Origin: an uncultured Pelagibacteraceae bacterium
GTDB taxonomy: Bacteria > Pseudomonadota > Alphaproteobacteria > Pelagibacterales > Pelagibacteraceae
Assembly (NCBI GenBank): GCA_902631535.1
Contig: CACOYX010000003.1
Location: 45,285-109,284, forward strand
Direction: 5' to 3'
DNA: 64,000 bases
The translations under genes were made by a program, and so were the position numbers. Positions 1 to 7,818 of this stretch are shown here, in pieces. Position 1 is the stretch's first letter, and the number at the start of each line of letters is the position of its first letter. The notes beneath the pieces are model-generated. The model saw only the letters and a program-made list of their open reading frames with translations, had not been told where the DNA came from and did no database searches.

Positions 1-578
1 ATAAATACGATATCATTTCTTTTTTTTACGATTTCAGAAATAGCTTGTTTTACAAATTGTAAATCAAAACTGCTTTCTCCTCCATAGCAACCAAATACAA
101 TTTGATTTTTTTTTATTTTCAATTTTTTTTTAAGATTGTTTTTGTTTTTTTTTACCTCTGTAATGAGCGGTATATAGGGTATTTTATTATTTGAAAAATT
201 TTTACTAAGCCATTTTGAAATATAAATGTATTTATGACCGTGTACCTGATTTAAAGTTTGTGGATAAACACTGTGAATTAATGTTTTAATTTCTTTTGAA
301 ACCCACCCATCCTTTTTATCGCCACCTTTTTGAACGTAAAGGTATTTTAATAAAAATTTATCTTTATACTTATCAATTTCATTAAAATGATTAATACCAA
401 TAACTTTAAATTGTTTTTTAAATTTATTAATAACCTCTTTTTTGTTTCTATAGTTTTTTTGATTATAAAAAATATAAGATTTATTTTTAAGAATTTTTTT
501 GTTCAAGAATGCAAATTGATATGAAGAATTGGCTACTCCTCTTAAATTCATTTCATCAACATAAAAAGCAATATTCAT
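1..578 (-). CDS. Glycosyltransferase-like protein, 3' part beyond the window
   Basis: An open minus-strand frame starts at the ATG at 576-578 and runs off the left edge; 192 codons are visible and the C-terminal half is missing. The N-terminus MNIAFYVDEMNLRG looks like the first Rossmann strand of a GT4-like glycosyltransferase. The stretch around residues 113-140 (HKYIYISKWLSKNF, then IPYIPLIT) fits the linker where such enzymes carry a 'surface, then I-P' pattern, and VFGCYGGESSFD at 161-172 looks like the start of the donor domain. The protein is Lys- and Asn-rich, as usual at this base composition. It probably decorates surface glycans, but the donor-binding C-terminus cannot be checked, so function is only suggested. 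Confidence 0.55.
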   Translation of the reverse strand, partial: MNIAFYVDEMNLRGVANSSYQFAFLNKKILKNKSYIFYNQKNYRNKKEVINKFKKQFKVIGINHFNEIDKYKDKFLLKYLYVQKGGDKKDGWVSKEIKTLIHSVYPQTLNQVHGHKYIYISKWLSKNFSNNKIPYIPLITEVKKNKNNLKKKLKIKKNQIVFGCYGGESSFDLQFVKQAISEIVKKRNDIVF

Positions 579-678
579 AAATCTTTGATTATTTAAATAT
601 TGTTTTTATAAAGATAATATATGTATATATAAATATTTTATAATTCTTTGATTTAAAGGCTTTTGGGCTGGCAATAGT

Positions 679-864
679 TTAAATTGTTAATATAATGCCA
701 AAAACAGTAACTGCTGAAACAGCCGCAACACCTAGGGCCAGGTTTCTTTTTTTTTCAATTTTCTTTTCTTCATTCAATCTAGACAGTAAATCAGTAACCT
801 TAACTCTGTTATTTGAGCTGTTTAGATCTGTATGATGTTTTTCGAAATTGAAATGCGTGCTCAT
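679..864 (-). CDS. Small single-span membrane protein, unknown function
   Basis: This 61-residue protein has a polar, charged N-terminal two thirds (LLSRLNEEKKIEKKRN near residues 27-42) and one C-terminal hydrophobic helix of about 18 residues (LALGVAAVSAVTVFGIIL). It is therefore probably tail-anchored with a cytoplasmic N-terminus. The frame also reads back to a TTG at 882, but the ATG at 862-864 has AGG just upstream and is the likelier start. It stands alone between two larger minus-strand genes. I recognise no family. Confidence 0.5.
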   Translation of the reverse strand: MSTHFNFEKHHTDLNSSNNRVKVTDLLSRLNEEKKIEKKRNLALGVAAVSAVTVFGIILTI

Positions 865-949
865 TACCTGATTTAACCACAATAGTTTTAATTTTAAATA
901 AATGAGAGGAGCAAAATGGGATTAAAAAATAAATAAGGCCCAAAATGAA

Positions 950-3382
950 TTAGGCACGTAATAGCTTCGATACAGGATCATGTATCGGCTTACTTTCTCT
1001 GAATAGTGAGTATTTTTTTCCCTCAACCTCCAAAAATAAATTGTTATAGTCTTCTATATCTCCATTGATATAACCCAAACAGATACTTTTCTTATAGCAA
1101 AAAGAGTAGTTAGAACTAGTAGTGTAACCAACTAATTTTTCTTTATTATATATTGGCTCATCGTGAAGAATTAAAGGTTTTCCAGGTTTAAATTCATTTT
1201 TTAAAGAAAATAATTCTAGTTTTTTATTTAAAGGTTTTTTTTTAATAGATTTTAAAGCTTTTTTACCTATAAAATTTACATCTTTTTTTAAATTTACTGC
1301 AAAAGAAAGGCCTGCCTCAAATGGATTATTTTCTGAGGTAATATCATGTCCCCAATGTAAAAATTTTTTTTCTAATCTAAGAGTATCTAAAGCATGCATT
1401 CCTGAATAAGTTAGATTATATTTTTTTCCTAACTTTTGTATTTTTTTGAATAAACTATTTGTTTTTTTTATTGGTATATAAATCTCCCAACCAAGCTCTC
1501 CAACAAAAGATAGTCTCTGAAACCAAATTTTAGTATCGAGAACATCAATATATTTCCCTCTTGAAAATGGAAAATTTTCATTAGCAAAATGATTTCCAAT
1601 CATTTCTGATAAAAATTTTCTACTATTTGGACCGAATAATCCTATGCATGAATATTTTTCAGTAACATCTTCAAATTTTACTTTTTTTGTTAAATTTTTT
1701 ATAATGTGTGATTTATTATGACTTCTAGCTACAGCAGGACAAATTATTCTAAAGTAATCTTTTTTTAAACAGCTTACTGTCAAGTCAGCTTCTATTCCAC
1801 CGGATGGATTTAACATTTGCGTGTAAGTAGTTCTGCCTTCAATATTCTTAATATCATTAGCGCAAAGATATTGAAGTTGTTCATGTGCAAAATAGCCACT
1901 TAAATCAAATTTAACAAAAGGCGTTAGATCAAAAAAACCTAAATTATTTCTGGTGTTTACACATTCTTTTCTTGTTGCTTCATACCAATTTTGATTTCCA
2001 AAACTGTATTTATAAACTGGTTTTTTGTTATTTGAAAACCACATTGGTCTTTCGTAACCAGCCATTTGTCCAAAACAGGCACCTAATTTTTTTAAATCTT
2101 TGTGATAGGGCAAAAGTTTTATATTTCTTGAGGTTTCTAACTGTTTATATGGCCAATGCATTTTAAAAAGATTTCCGAGTGTTTCTGTGGTTCTCTCTTT
2201 AATAAACTTTAATGATGAATTAAATTTTTCAAATCTTTTTACATCAAGACTAAATAAATCTTGATCGGTGTAACCTTTAACCATCCATTCAGCAACTGCT
2301 TTTCCCGCTCCACCGGAGGATCCTATTCCAATACTATTAAAGCCACAACATACATAAAAATTTTTGATTTCCTCTGTTTCACCAAGAAGAAAATTGCTAT
2401 CTGGGGTAAATGACTCAGGACCAGAAAAATATTTCTCAATTGTAAGATTTTTAATCGATGGTATTCTTTTTGAAGCTAATTGGTGAAGCATTTTTATGTA
2501 ATTTGTGTCAACTTTAAATTCACCAAAAGAAAAATTATTCGGTACTTTGCCAGTTTTTTTAAAAGCATTTTTGGCGTTTGGTTCAAAAATACCAAGCATC
2601 ATTCTACCATTATATTCTCTTGCATATAAATAAGTATCTGGATCTCTAAAAGTTGGAAGAACTTTAGGTAAATTTTTCAAATCCTCTGTAATCATGTAAA
2701 AATGTTCATTGGGGTATAATGGAATACTAACTCCAGCAGCTTCTCCAATTTGTCTTGACCACATTCCAGCACATAAAACTATATACTCACATTTAATTGT
2801 TCCAAGATTAGTTTTAACCCCTCTGATTTGATTGTCTCTTTTAAGAATTTTTTCTAATTTACATTTTTCAATAATATTTACTCCTTTATTTTTAGCTGCA
2901 ATTGAAATATTTTTAGTCAGAATTTCAGGATCAGCTTGACCATCTTCTGGTATATATAATCCACTTAATACATCTTTATTTTTTGCAATCGGATAAAGAG
3001 TTTTAAATTTATTTTTATCAATAATTTCAATATCTAGATTAAATAATTTAGACATTGTTTTTTGTCTCATAAATTCTTGATGTCTTGATTTTGTTGTGGC
3101 AATATTAATTGTACCTGTTTGTTTAAAACTTGTATCAAGACCAGTAATTTTTTTTAATTTATTGTAAAACTTAACTGAATTTTTTCTTATTTTTGTAATT
3201 TGTGGAGTTGTTCCTAATTGCGTTACCATTCCAGCGGCATGCCAAGTAGTTCCTGATGTTAAAACGTCTCTCTCAATTAGCACTGTATCCCATCCGTAGT
3301 CAGCCAAATGATAAGCGGTAGAACATCCAGCGATACCGCCTCCAATAACAACCACTTTTGCTTCATGTGGCAGTGATCTCAT
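950..3382 (-). CDS. FAD-dependent oxidoreductase with GcvT-like C-terminus (dimethylglycine/sarcosine dehydrogenase family)
   Basis: This 810-residue protein has the two-part architecture of dimethylglycine and sarcosine dehydrogenases. An N-terminal DAO-type FAD domain carries the dinucleotide motif VVIGGGIAG at residues 11-19, and H48 in GTTWHAAG is the position used for covalent FAD in the family. A folate-binding GcvT-like half follows from about residue 430. The expected reaction is oxidative N-demethylation of a methylated glycine, passing the one-carbon unit to tetrahydrofolate. The ATG abuts the stop of the upstream ald gene, so it is the last gene of an aminotransferase-ald-flavoenzyme operon divergent from tauABC. 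The exact substrate cannot be read from sequence; N-methylated amino acids or N-methyltaurine-like compounds are possible. Confidence 0.85.
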   Translation of the reverse strand: MRSLPHEAKVVVIGGGIAGCSTAYHLADYGWDTVLIERDVLTSGTTWHAAGMVTQLGTTPQITKIRKNSVKFYNKLKKITGLDTSFKQTGTINIATTKSRHQEFMRQKTMSKLFNLDIEIIDKNKFKTLYPIAKNKDVLSGLYIPEDGQADPEILTKNISIAAKNKGVNIIEKCKLEKILKRDNQIRGVKTNLGTIKCEYIVLCAGMWSRQIGEAAGVSIPLYPNEHFYMITEDLKNLPKVLPTFRDPDTYLYAREYNGRMMLGIFEPNAKNAFKKTGKVPNNFSFGEFKVDTNYIKMLHQLASKRIPSIKNLTIEKYFSGPESFTPDSNFLLGETEEIKNFYVCCGFNSIGIGSSGGAGKAVAEWMVKGYTDQDLFSLDVKRFEKFNSSLKFIKERTTETLGNLFKMHWPYKQLETSRNIKLLPYHKDLKKLGACFGQMAGYERPMWFSNNKKPVYKYSFGNQNWYEATRKECVNTRNNLGFFDLTPFVKFDLSGYFAHEQLQYLCANDIKNIEGRTTYTQMLNPSGGIEADLTVSCLKKDYFRIICPAVARSHNKSHIIKNLTKKVKFEDVTEKYSCIGLFGPNSRKFLSEMIGNHFANENFPFSRGKYIDVLDTKIWFQRLSFVGELGWEIYIPIKKTNSLFKKIQKLGKKYNLTYSGMHALDTLRLEKKFLHWGHDITSENNPFEAGLSFAVNLKKDVNFIGKKALKSIKKKPLNKKLELFSLKNEFKPGKPLILHDEPIYNKEKLVGYTTSSNYSFCYKKSICLGYINGDIEDYNNLFLEVEGKKYSLFRESKPIHDPVSKLLRA

Positions 3383-4501
3383 TTAATTTTTTAATAAGTC
3401 AGATGCTGGTGTGTATTTTAGATCGAATGCATCTGATACGCCTTTAAAAGTAATGTTTCCTCTATAAACATTTAAGCCAGCCAAATAGTTTTTATTTTCG
3501 GTAAGAGTTTTTTTATAACCTTGATCTGCTAATTTTAATAATAACGGTAACGTAGCTTTATTAAGTGCCATAGTTGACGTTCTTGGTACGCCTCCAGGCA
3601 TATTAGCTACACAATAGTGTACCACATCATCGACTAAATATGTTGGGTTTGCATGAGTAGTCGGTTTACTTGTTTCTACACATCCTCCTTGATCGATCGC
3701 TACATCAACAACCACTGATCCTCTTTTCATGGATTTTATCATCTCTTTTGTAACTAATTTCGGTGCCTCGGCTCCAGGAATTAAAACCCCTCCCACTAAT
3801 AAATCACATTCAGAAATTAATTTTTTTAAATCTGTTTTATCGCTTTCTGTAGGAATAATTTTGTCTCCAAATTGTTTATGAAGTTCTTCTAATCTTTTTT
3901 TTGACTTGTCTACAACATATACCTTACCCCTCAAACCTGTTGCAATTATTGCAGCATTTTCTCCAACCACACCACCTCCGAGAATCACTACAGTAGCTGG
4001 ATCGACACCTGGTGCTCCACCTATTAATAAACCTCTACCTTTTTGATTTTTCTCTAAAGCGTGAGCTCCTGCTTGCACAGACATCCTGCCTGCTACTGCG
4101 CTCATCGGAGCTAACAAAGGTAAACGACCGCTGTCATCAGTTACCGTTTCATAGGCAATACATATTGATTTTGATTTCATTAAACCTAAAGTCAATTCTT
4201 TAGCTGCGGCTAAATGAAGATATGTATAGATAATTTGACCCTCTCTAATCATCTTAACTTCATTCATTTGGGGTTCTTTAACTTTTACAATTAGCTCTGC
4301 TTTTTCGAAAATTTCTTCAGGTGTTTTAATAATCTTTGCACCAACTTTTAAATAATCTTCATTAGAAAATCCAGCTTCAAATCCACCATTATTTTCAACT
4401 AAAACCTCATGATTTCTATCCGTGAGAGCTTTAACGCTATCAGGTGTTAAACCAATTCTATGCTCTTGAAGCTTAATCTCCTTTGGAACTCCAATTATCA
4501 T
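3383..4501 (-). CDS. ald: Alanine dehydrogenase
   Basis: The 372 residues are the normal length for the NAD-dependent L-alanine dehydrogenase that interconverts alanine with pyruvate and ammonium. It has the N-terminus MIIGVPKEIK and R15, K75 and H96, the pyruvate-binding and catalytic positions in characterised enzymes. The NAD-binding loop is the VVILGGGVVGENAA region near residues 172-185. Its ATG abuts the stop of the upstream aminotransferase and its stop abuts the downstream flavoenzyme start, so the three are co-transcribed. Beside a pyruvate-dependent taurine aminotransferase, its likely job is to regenerate pyruvate from alanine and release nitrogen as ammonium. Confidence 0.94.
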   Translation of the reverse strand: MIIGVPKEIKLQEHRIGLTPDSVKALTDRNHEVLVENNGGFEAGFSNEDYLKVGAKIIKTPEEIFEKAELIVKVKEPQMNEVKMIREGQIIYTYLHLAAAKELTLGLMKSKSICIAYETVTDDSGRLPLLAPMSAVAGRMSVQAGAHALEKNQKGRGLLIGGAPGVDPATVVILGGGVVGENAAIIATGLRGKVYVVDKSKKRLEELHKQFGDKIIPTESDKTDLKKLISECDLLVGGVLIPGAEAPKLVTKEMIKSMKRGSVVVDVAIDQGGCVETSKPTTHANPTYLVDDVVHYCVANMPGGVPRTSTMALNKATLPLLLKLADQGYKKTLTENKNYLAGLNVYRGNITFKGVSDAFDLKYTPASDLLKN

Positions 4502-5845
4502 TTATGATTTTGAGTAGTTAGAAATACCTGTTCTTAATTTTTCTATGATTTCATCGATGTGTTTTTTTTCACAAATAAATTGTGGAGCGATAATTAAGGT
4601 ATCTCCAGTGTTTTTAAAGTTAACGCCTGCATCATAACAATGTTTAAAAGTTTGAAATCCTGATTTACCTGGCTTATCTTTCATTCTCATTTCAATTCCA
4701 CCCATCATTCCATAACCTCTAATACTCACAACTTCTTTTAAATCCTTTAATGTGTGTAACCCATCTTGGAAGTATGGCGACATTTCTTTTGCTCTTTTAA
4801 AAATATCCTCTTTATCAAAAATATCTTGAACTGCTAATCCTGCTGCAACAGCTGCTGGAATTCCAGAGTATGTATACCCATGGAACAATTCAGGTGTACC
4901 TTCCGGGTTTTTAGATGAGTCTAACACAGCATCATACATTTCTTCTTTAACAGCAACTACTCCCATTGGAATAACACCATTTGTCGTTGCTTTAGCCATT
5001 GTAATCATATCAGGTGTAACACCAAACTCTTGTGATGCAAACGCGGAACCAGTTCTACCCCAACCAGTTATAACTTCATCAAAAATTAAAAGAATGCCAT
5101 GCTTATCACAAATTTCTCTTATTCTTTTTAAATATCCTTTTGGTGGAACTAAAGTTCCTGTTGATCCTGCAATCGGCTCAACTATACAGGCTGCAATATT
5201 TTCACCACCAAAGTTCATTGCTATTCTTTCTAAATCTTCAGCCATTTCAACACCAGTATCTGGTTGACCTTTCACAAATTTATGTTCTGGTAAATGAGTG
5301 TGTCTCATATGTTGAACGCCAGGCATTAAAATACTAGCGAAAGTTTTCACGTTATTAATCATCCCCCCTACGGTAGTCGCTCCAATATTCATTCCGTGAT
5401 AACCTCTTTCACGGCCAACAAATCTAAATCTTTTTGAATCACCTTTAGCCCTATGATATGCGATAGCTATTTTAATTGCTGTCTCAACTGCAGTGGATCC
5501 ACAAATGGTATAAAATATTCTATTAATTCCCTCAGGAGTTTTCTTTGCAATTCTTGTTGCAAGTTCAAACGATCCTCCATAACCTTGGTTGAATGGTTGA
5601 CAATAATCTAATTTTTCTAATTGTTTTGAAACGGCCTCAGTAATTTCTTTTCTTCCATGACCAAGCGGATTGCAAAATAATCCAGAACTTGCGTCTATCA
5701 TTTTTTTACCTTGGTGATTGGTTAGGTAAACTCCTTTAGCATCAGTAATTAATCTTGGATTTTTTTTGAAAGATTTATTGTCTGTAAATGGCATCCAGTG
5801 CTCATTTAAAGAATTAGGTATATTAGTTCTGTTAGAAGCGCTCAT
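4502..5845 (-). CDS. tpa: Class III aminotransferase, probable taurine:pyruvate aminotransferase
   Basis: A 447-residue fold-type I PLP enzyme of the omega-amino-acid:pyruvate group. Visible features are the PLP-phosphate loop CGSTAVETA (115-123), the aromatic-glycine pair YHG (149-151), D256-E257 in IFDEVITGWGRTG, and the Schiff-base lysine K285 in MAKATTNG. Enzymes of this type use taurine, beta-alanine or similar omega-amines. Taurine is favoured here because the gene is divergent from tauABC across 156 bases and heads an operon with ald, the usual partner that recycles alanine. Its product would be sulfoacetaldehyde, the substrate of Xsc encoded at 30 kb. The family assignment is firm; the substrate is inferred from context. 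Confidence 0.8.
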   Translation of the reverse strand: MSASNRTNIPNSLNEHWMPFTDNKSFKKNPRLITDAKGVYLTNHQGKKMIDASSGLFCNPLGHGRKEITEAVSKQLEKLDYCQPFNQGYGGSFELATRIAKKTPEGINRIFYTICGSTAVETAIKIAIAYHRAKGDSKRFRFVGRERGYHGMNIGATTVGGMINNVKTFASILMPGVQHMRHTHLPEHKFVKGQPDTGVEMAEDLERIAMNFGGENIAACIVEPIAGSTGTLVPPKGYLKRIREICDKHGILLIFDEVITGWGRTGSAFASQEFGVTPDMITMAKATTNGVIPMGVVAVKEEMYDAVLDSSKNPEGTPELFHGYTYSGIPAAVAAGLAVQDIFDKEDIFKRAKEMSPYFQDGLHTLKDLKEVVSIRGYGMMGGIEMRMKDKPGKSGFQTFKHCYDAGVNFKNTGDTLIIAPQFICEKKHIDEIIEKLRTGISNYSKS

Positions 5846-5941
5846 AATTCAACTTGTAGACTATTGTTATAGTTTGACAAGAAATATAACATACAATCTT
5901 CAGTTGTAAAATCAATTTGGCCTTATGTAACCAATCAACTA

Positions 5942-5970
5942 TTTACTTCTTAATCAATTTAATTTTAAAT
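5942..5970 (+). promoter_or_regulatory. Candidate sigma-70-type promoter of tauABC
   Basis: TTTACT at 5942-5947 and TTAAAT at 5965-5970 are separated by 17 bases, giving a start near 5977 and a leader of about 25 bases before tauA, with GGGAGA just before its ATG. A consensus TTGACA lies further upstream (5873-5878), but no -10 box stands at a usable distance. The intergenic region also holds the start of the divergent aminotransferase operon. The match is modest in such AT-rich DNA. Confidence 0.3.
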
Positions 5971-6001
5971 CTTAGTATTAAACAAACCATATGGGAGAAC
6001 T

Positions 6002-6940
6002 ATGAGAAAAATAATAAGCACAGTTCTTGGGATTTTATTTGCGTTTACTCTAACTGCCACAGTAGCTAATTCAGCTGCAAAAGAAGTGAGAGTTGCGTAC
6101 TTTTTGGAATGGCCATCTCCAAATCTTGAGGACATGAATAAAAAAGCATATGCAAAAGCACTTGGTGTACCAGTTAAGTGGACTAATTTCACAAACGGTG
6201 TAGCAATGACTGATGCTATGTTAGCAGGAGATATCGATATATCTTACTCGCAAGGTTTAATGCCTTACATCAATGCTGTTAAGGCAAAAGCACCTATTAG
6301 TTTAGTAGACGTTGCAATGGAATACGGAATGGGAGGAACAACATGTGTTACTTCTAAAAAATCTGGTATTACAAAAGCTAATGCTTCTGAACTTGAAGGT
6401 AAGAAAGTTGCAGTTCCTTTAGGAACTATGGCTGAATACGTTTTCACAGAAAGTATGAAAATAGTTGGTGCTGATAGAAAAAAAATGGAAATCATTGCAA
6501 TGGACCCTGAAGAAGGAGCAGCTGCATTGGTTAGTGGCGATGTTGTAATGGCATGTTTATTTGGAGGTAACTCTATTAAATCTGCTACATCTGTTGGAAC
6601 AAGACTTCTTACAGTTGATGAAGCTCGTGCTGGAGGTATCATGGGAATAGATATCGTTTCTGTAACAAATAAATTTATGAAAGAAAATCCTGGTATGTTG
6701 AAATCTTTCGTAGAATTAACTCATGAAGCTAATGAGAGATACAGAAAAGGTGGAAGTGATATGAAAGCTATGTCTAAAGAGTCAGAAATGAAAGTTGCTG
6801 ACATGAAAGACACTTTAAGTGGCTTCAAATTCTTAACGCCAAAAGAAACAAAAAAATCTATGAAGAGTGGAAACCTTGCTAAATTTTTAAAAGGTTTTGA
6901 CACTCCAAGAGGTACAGTAACTACTAAGTTTTTACCGTAA
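6002..6940 (+). CDS. tauA: Taurine ABC transporter, periplasmic binding protein
   Basis: This 312-residue protein has a clear signal peptide (positive MRK, hydrophobic residues 4-22, cleavage near NSAA at 23-26). The mature domain is of the NMT1/TauA/SsuA type: EVRVAYFLEWPSPN at its start, a hinge around GDIDISYSQG, and the KKVAVPLGTMAEYVF ligand loop. It would capture taurine in the periplasm and deliver it to TauC. GGGAGA sits a few bases before the ATG. A strong hairpin terminator follows the stop, then tauB, so the binding protein is probably made in excess of the membrane components. Related binding proteins take other sulfonates or amines; the adjacent aminotransferase and ald favour taurine. 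Confidence 0.87.
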   Translation: MRKIISTVLGILFAFTLTATVANSAAKEVRVAYFLEWPSPNLEDMNKKAYAKALGVPVKWTNFTNGVAMTDAMLAGDIDISYSQGLMPYINAVKAKAPISLVDVAMEYGMGGTTCVTSKKSGITKANASELEGKKVAVPLGTMAEYVFTESMKIVGADRKKMEIIAMDPEEGAAALVSGDVVMACLFGGNSIKSATSVGTRLLTVDEARAGGIMGIDIVSVTNKFMKENPGMLKSFVELTHEANERYRKGGSDMKAMSKESEMKVADMKDTLSGFKFLTPKETKKSMKSGNLAKFLKGFDTPRGTVTTKFLP

Positions 6941-6957
6941 TTCTTGAAAGAAAAATT

Positions 6958-6994
6958 ATAGGCACCAATAATGTTCATTGGTGCCTATTTTTTT
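6958..6994 (+). terminator. Hairpin terminator/attenuator between tauA and tauB
   Basis: A perfect 12-base stem (ATAGGCACCAAT at 6958-6969 paired with 6977-6988) closes a 7-base loop and is followed directly by a run of seven T. This is a textbook intrinsic terminator. It lies inside the operon, 26 bases before tauB, so it most likely acts as a partial terminator that sets the ratio of binding protein to ABC subunits. Confidence 0.85.
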
Positions 6995-7020
6995 ATCAAA
7001 ATATCTAATATAGTTCTTTT

Positions 7021-7818
7021 ATGAGTAATCTGATTTCTCAAAATTTAAATATGATATTTAAAACTCCTAAGGGAGAAACTGTTCATGCTCTAAAAGATTT
7101 AAATTTTACAATTAAAAAAGGAGAGTTGCTAACTGTACTTGGACCTTCAGGTTGCGGAAAGACAACGTTATTAAATATTACAGCAGGATTTATTAGACCA
7201 ACTTCAGGAAAAATAACTCTAAATAATAAAGAAATTAACGGACCAGGTGTTGATAGAGGAATGGTTTTTCAGCAAGGCGCTTTGTTTGAATGGTTAACTG
7301 TTGCCGAGAACGTAAATTTCGGTTTAAGAATGAAAGAGGAAGATACTGTTCAAACTCAAAAAAAGGTTGATGAATGGTTAGATATAGTTGGATTAAAAGG
7401 TTTTGGAAATACACCTACTTATCAATTGTCGGGAGGAATGCAACAAAGAGTAGCTTTAGCAAGATGTTTAATTAATGATCCAGAATTAATATTGATGGAT
7501 GAACCTTTAGGAGCTTTAGATGCTTTAACAAGAGAAAAAATGCAATCTTTAGTTCTCAAAATCTGGAAGGAAACTGGAAAAACTATTATTCTTATTACAC
7601 ACTCTGTTGAGGAAGCGTTGTTACTTGGAGAAAAAGTTTATGTTATGGCGCCAAGACCAGGAAGAATACACAAAGAATATAAGTTACCTTTTGCATCAAT
7701 GGGTCTTAAAGAGGACCTAAGAGATATTAAAAACAACAGAGAGTTTGTCTCTAAAAGAGAAGAAATTCTTTCAATGATATGGGACATGGAAGAGGAAATA
7801 ATGGGAAAAGAAGCTTAA
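7021..7818 (+). CDS. tauB: Taurine ABC transporter, ATP-binding protein
   Basis: This 265-residue ABC ATPase is of the TauB/SsuB/NrtD group. It has Walker A GPSGCGKTT (41-49), a Q-loop at FQQG (83-86), the signature LSGGMQQR (136-143), Walker B LILMDEP (156-162) and the switch histidine H194. It would power taurine import as a cytoplasmic dimer on TauC. It follows the intra-operon hairpin after tauA, has no strong Shine-Dalgarno sequence, and its stop abuts the tauC ATG. The family call is certain; substrate follows from the operon. Confidence 0.88.
   Translation: MSNLISQNLNMIFKTPKGETVHALKDLNFTIKKGELLTVLGPSGCGKTTLLNITAGFIRPTSGKITLNNKEINGPGVDRGMVFQQGALFEWLTVAENVNFGLRMKEEDTVQTQKKVDEWLDIVGLKGFGNTPTYQLSGGMQQRVALARCLINDPELILMDEPLGALDALTREKMQSLVLKIWKETGKTIILITHSVEEALLLGEKVYVMAPRPGRIHKEYKLPFASMGLKEDLRDIKNNREFVSKREEILSMIWDMEEEIMGKEA

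Noticed and set aside
5873..5892. TTGACA followed by TACAAT as the tauA promoter
   Set aside because: The spacer is only 12 bases, too short for a sigma-70 promoter.
6265..6642. A 125-codon open frame antisense to tauA
   Set aside because: It lies fully inside tauA, has no ribosome site and reads as a low-complexity mirror of the coding strand.
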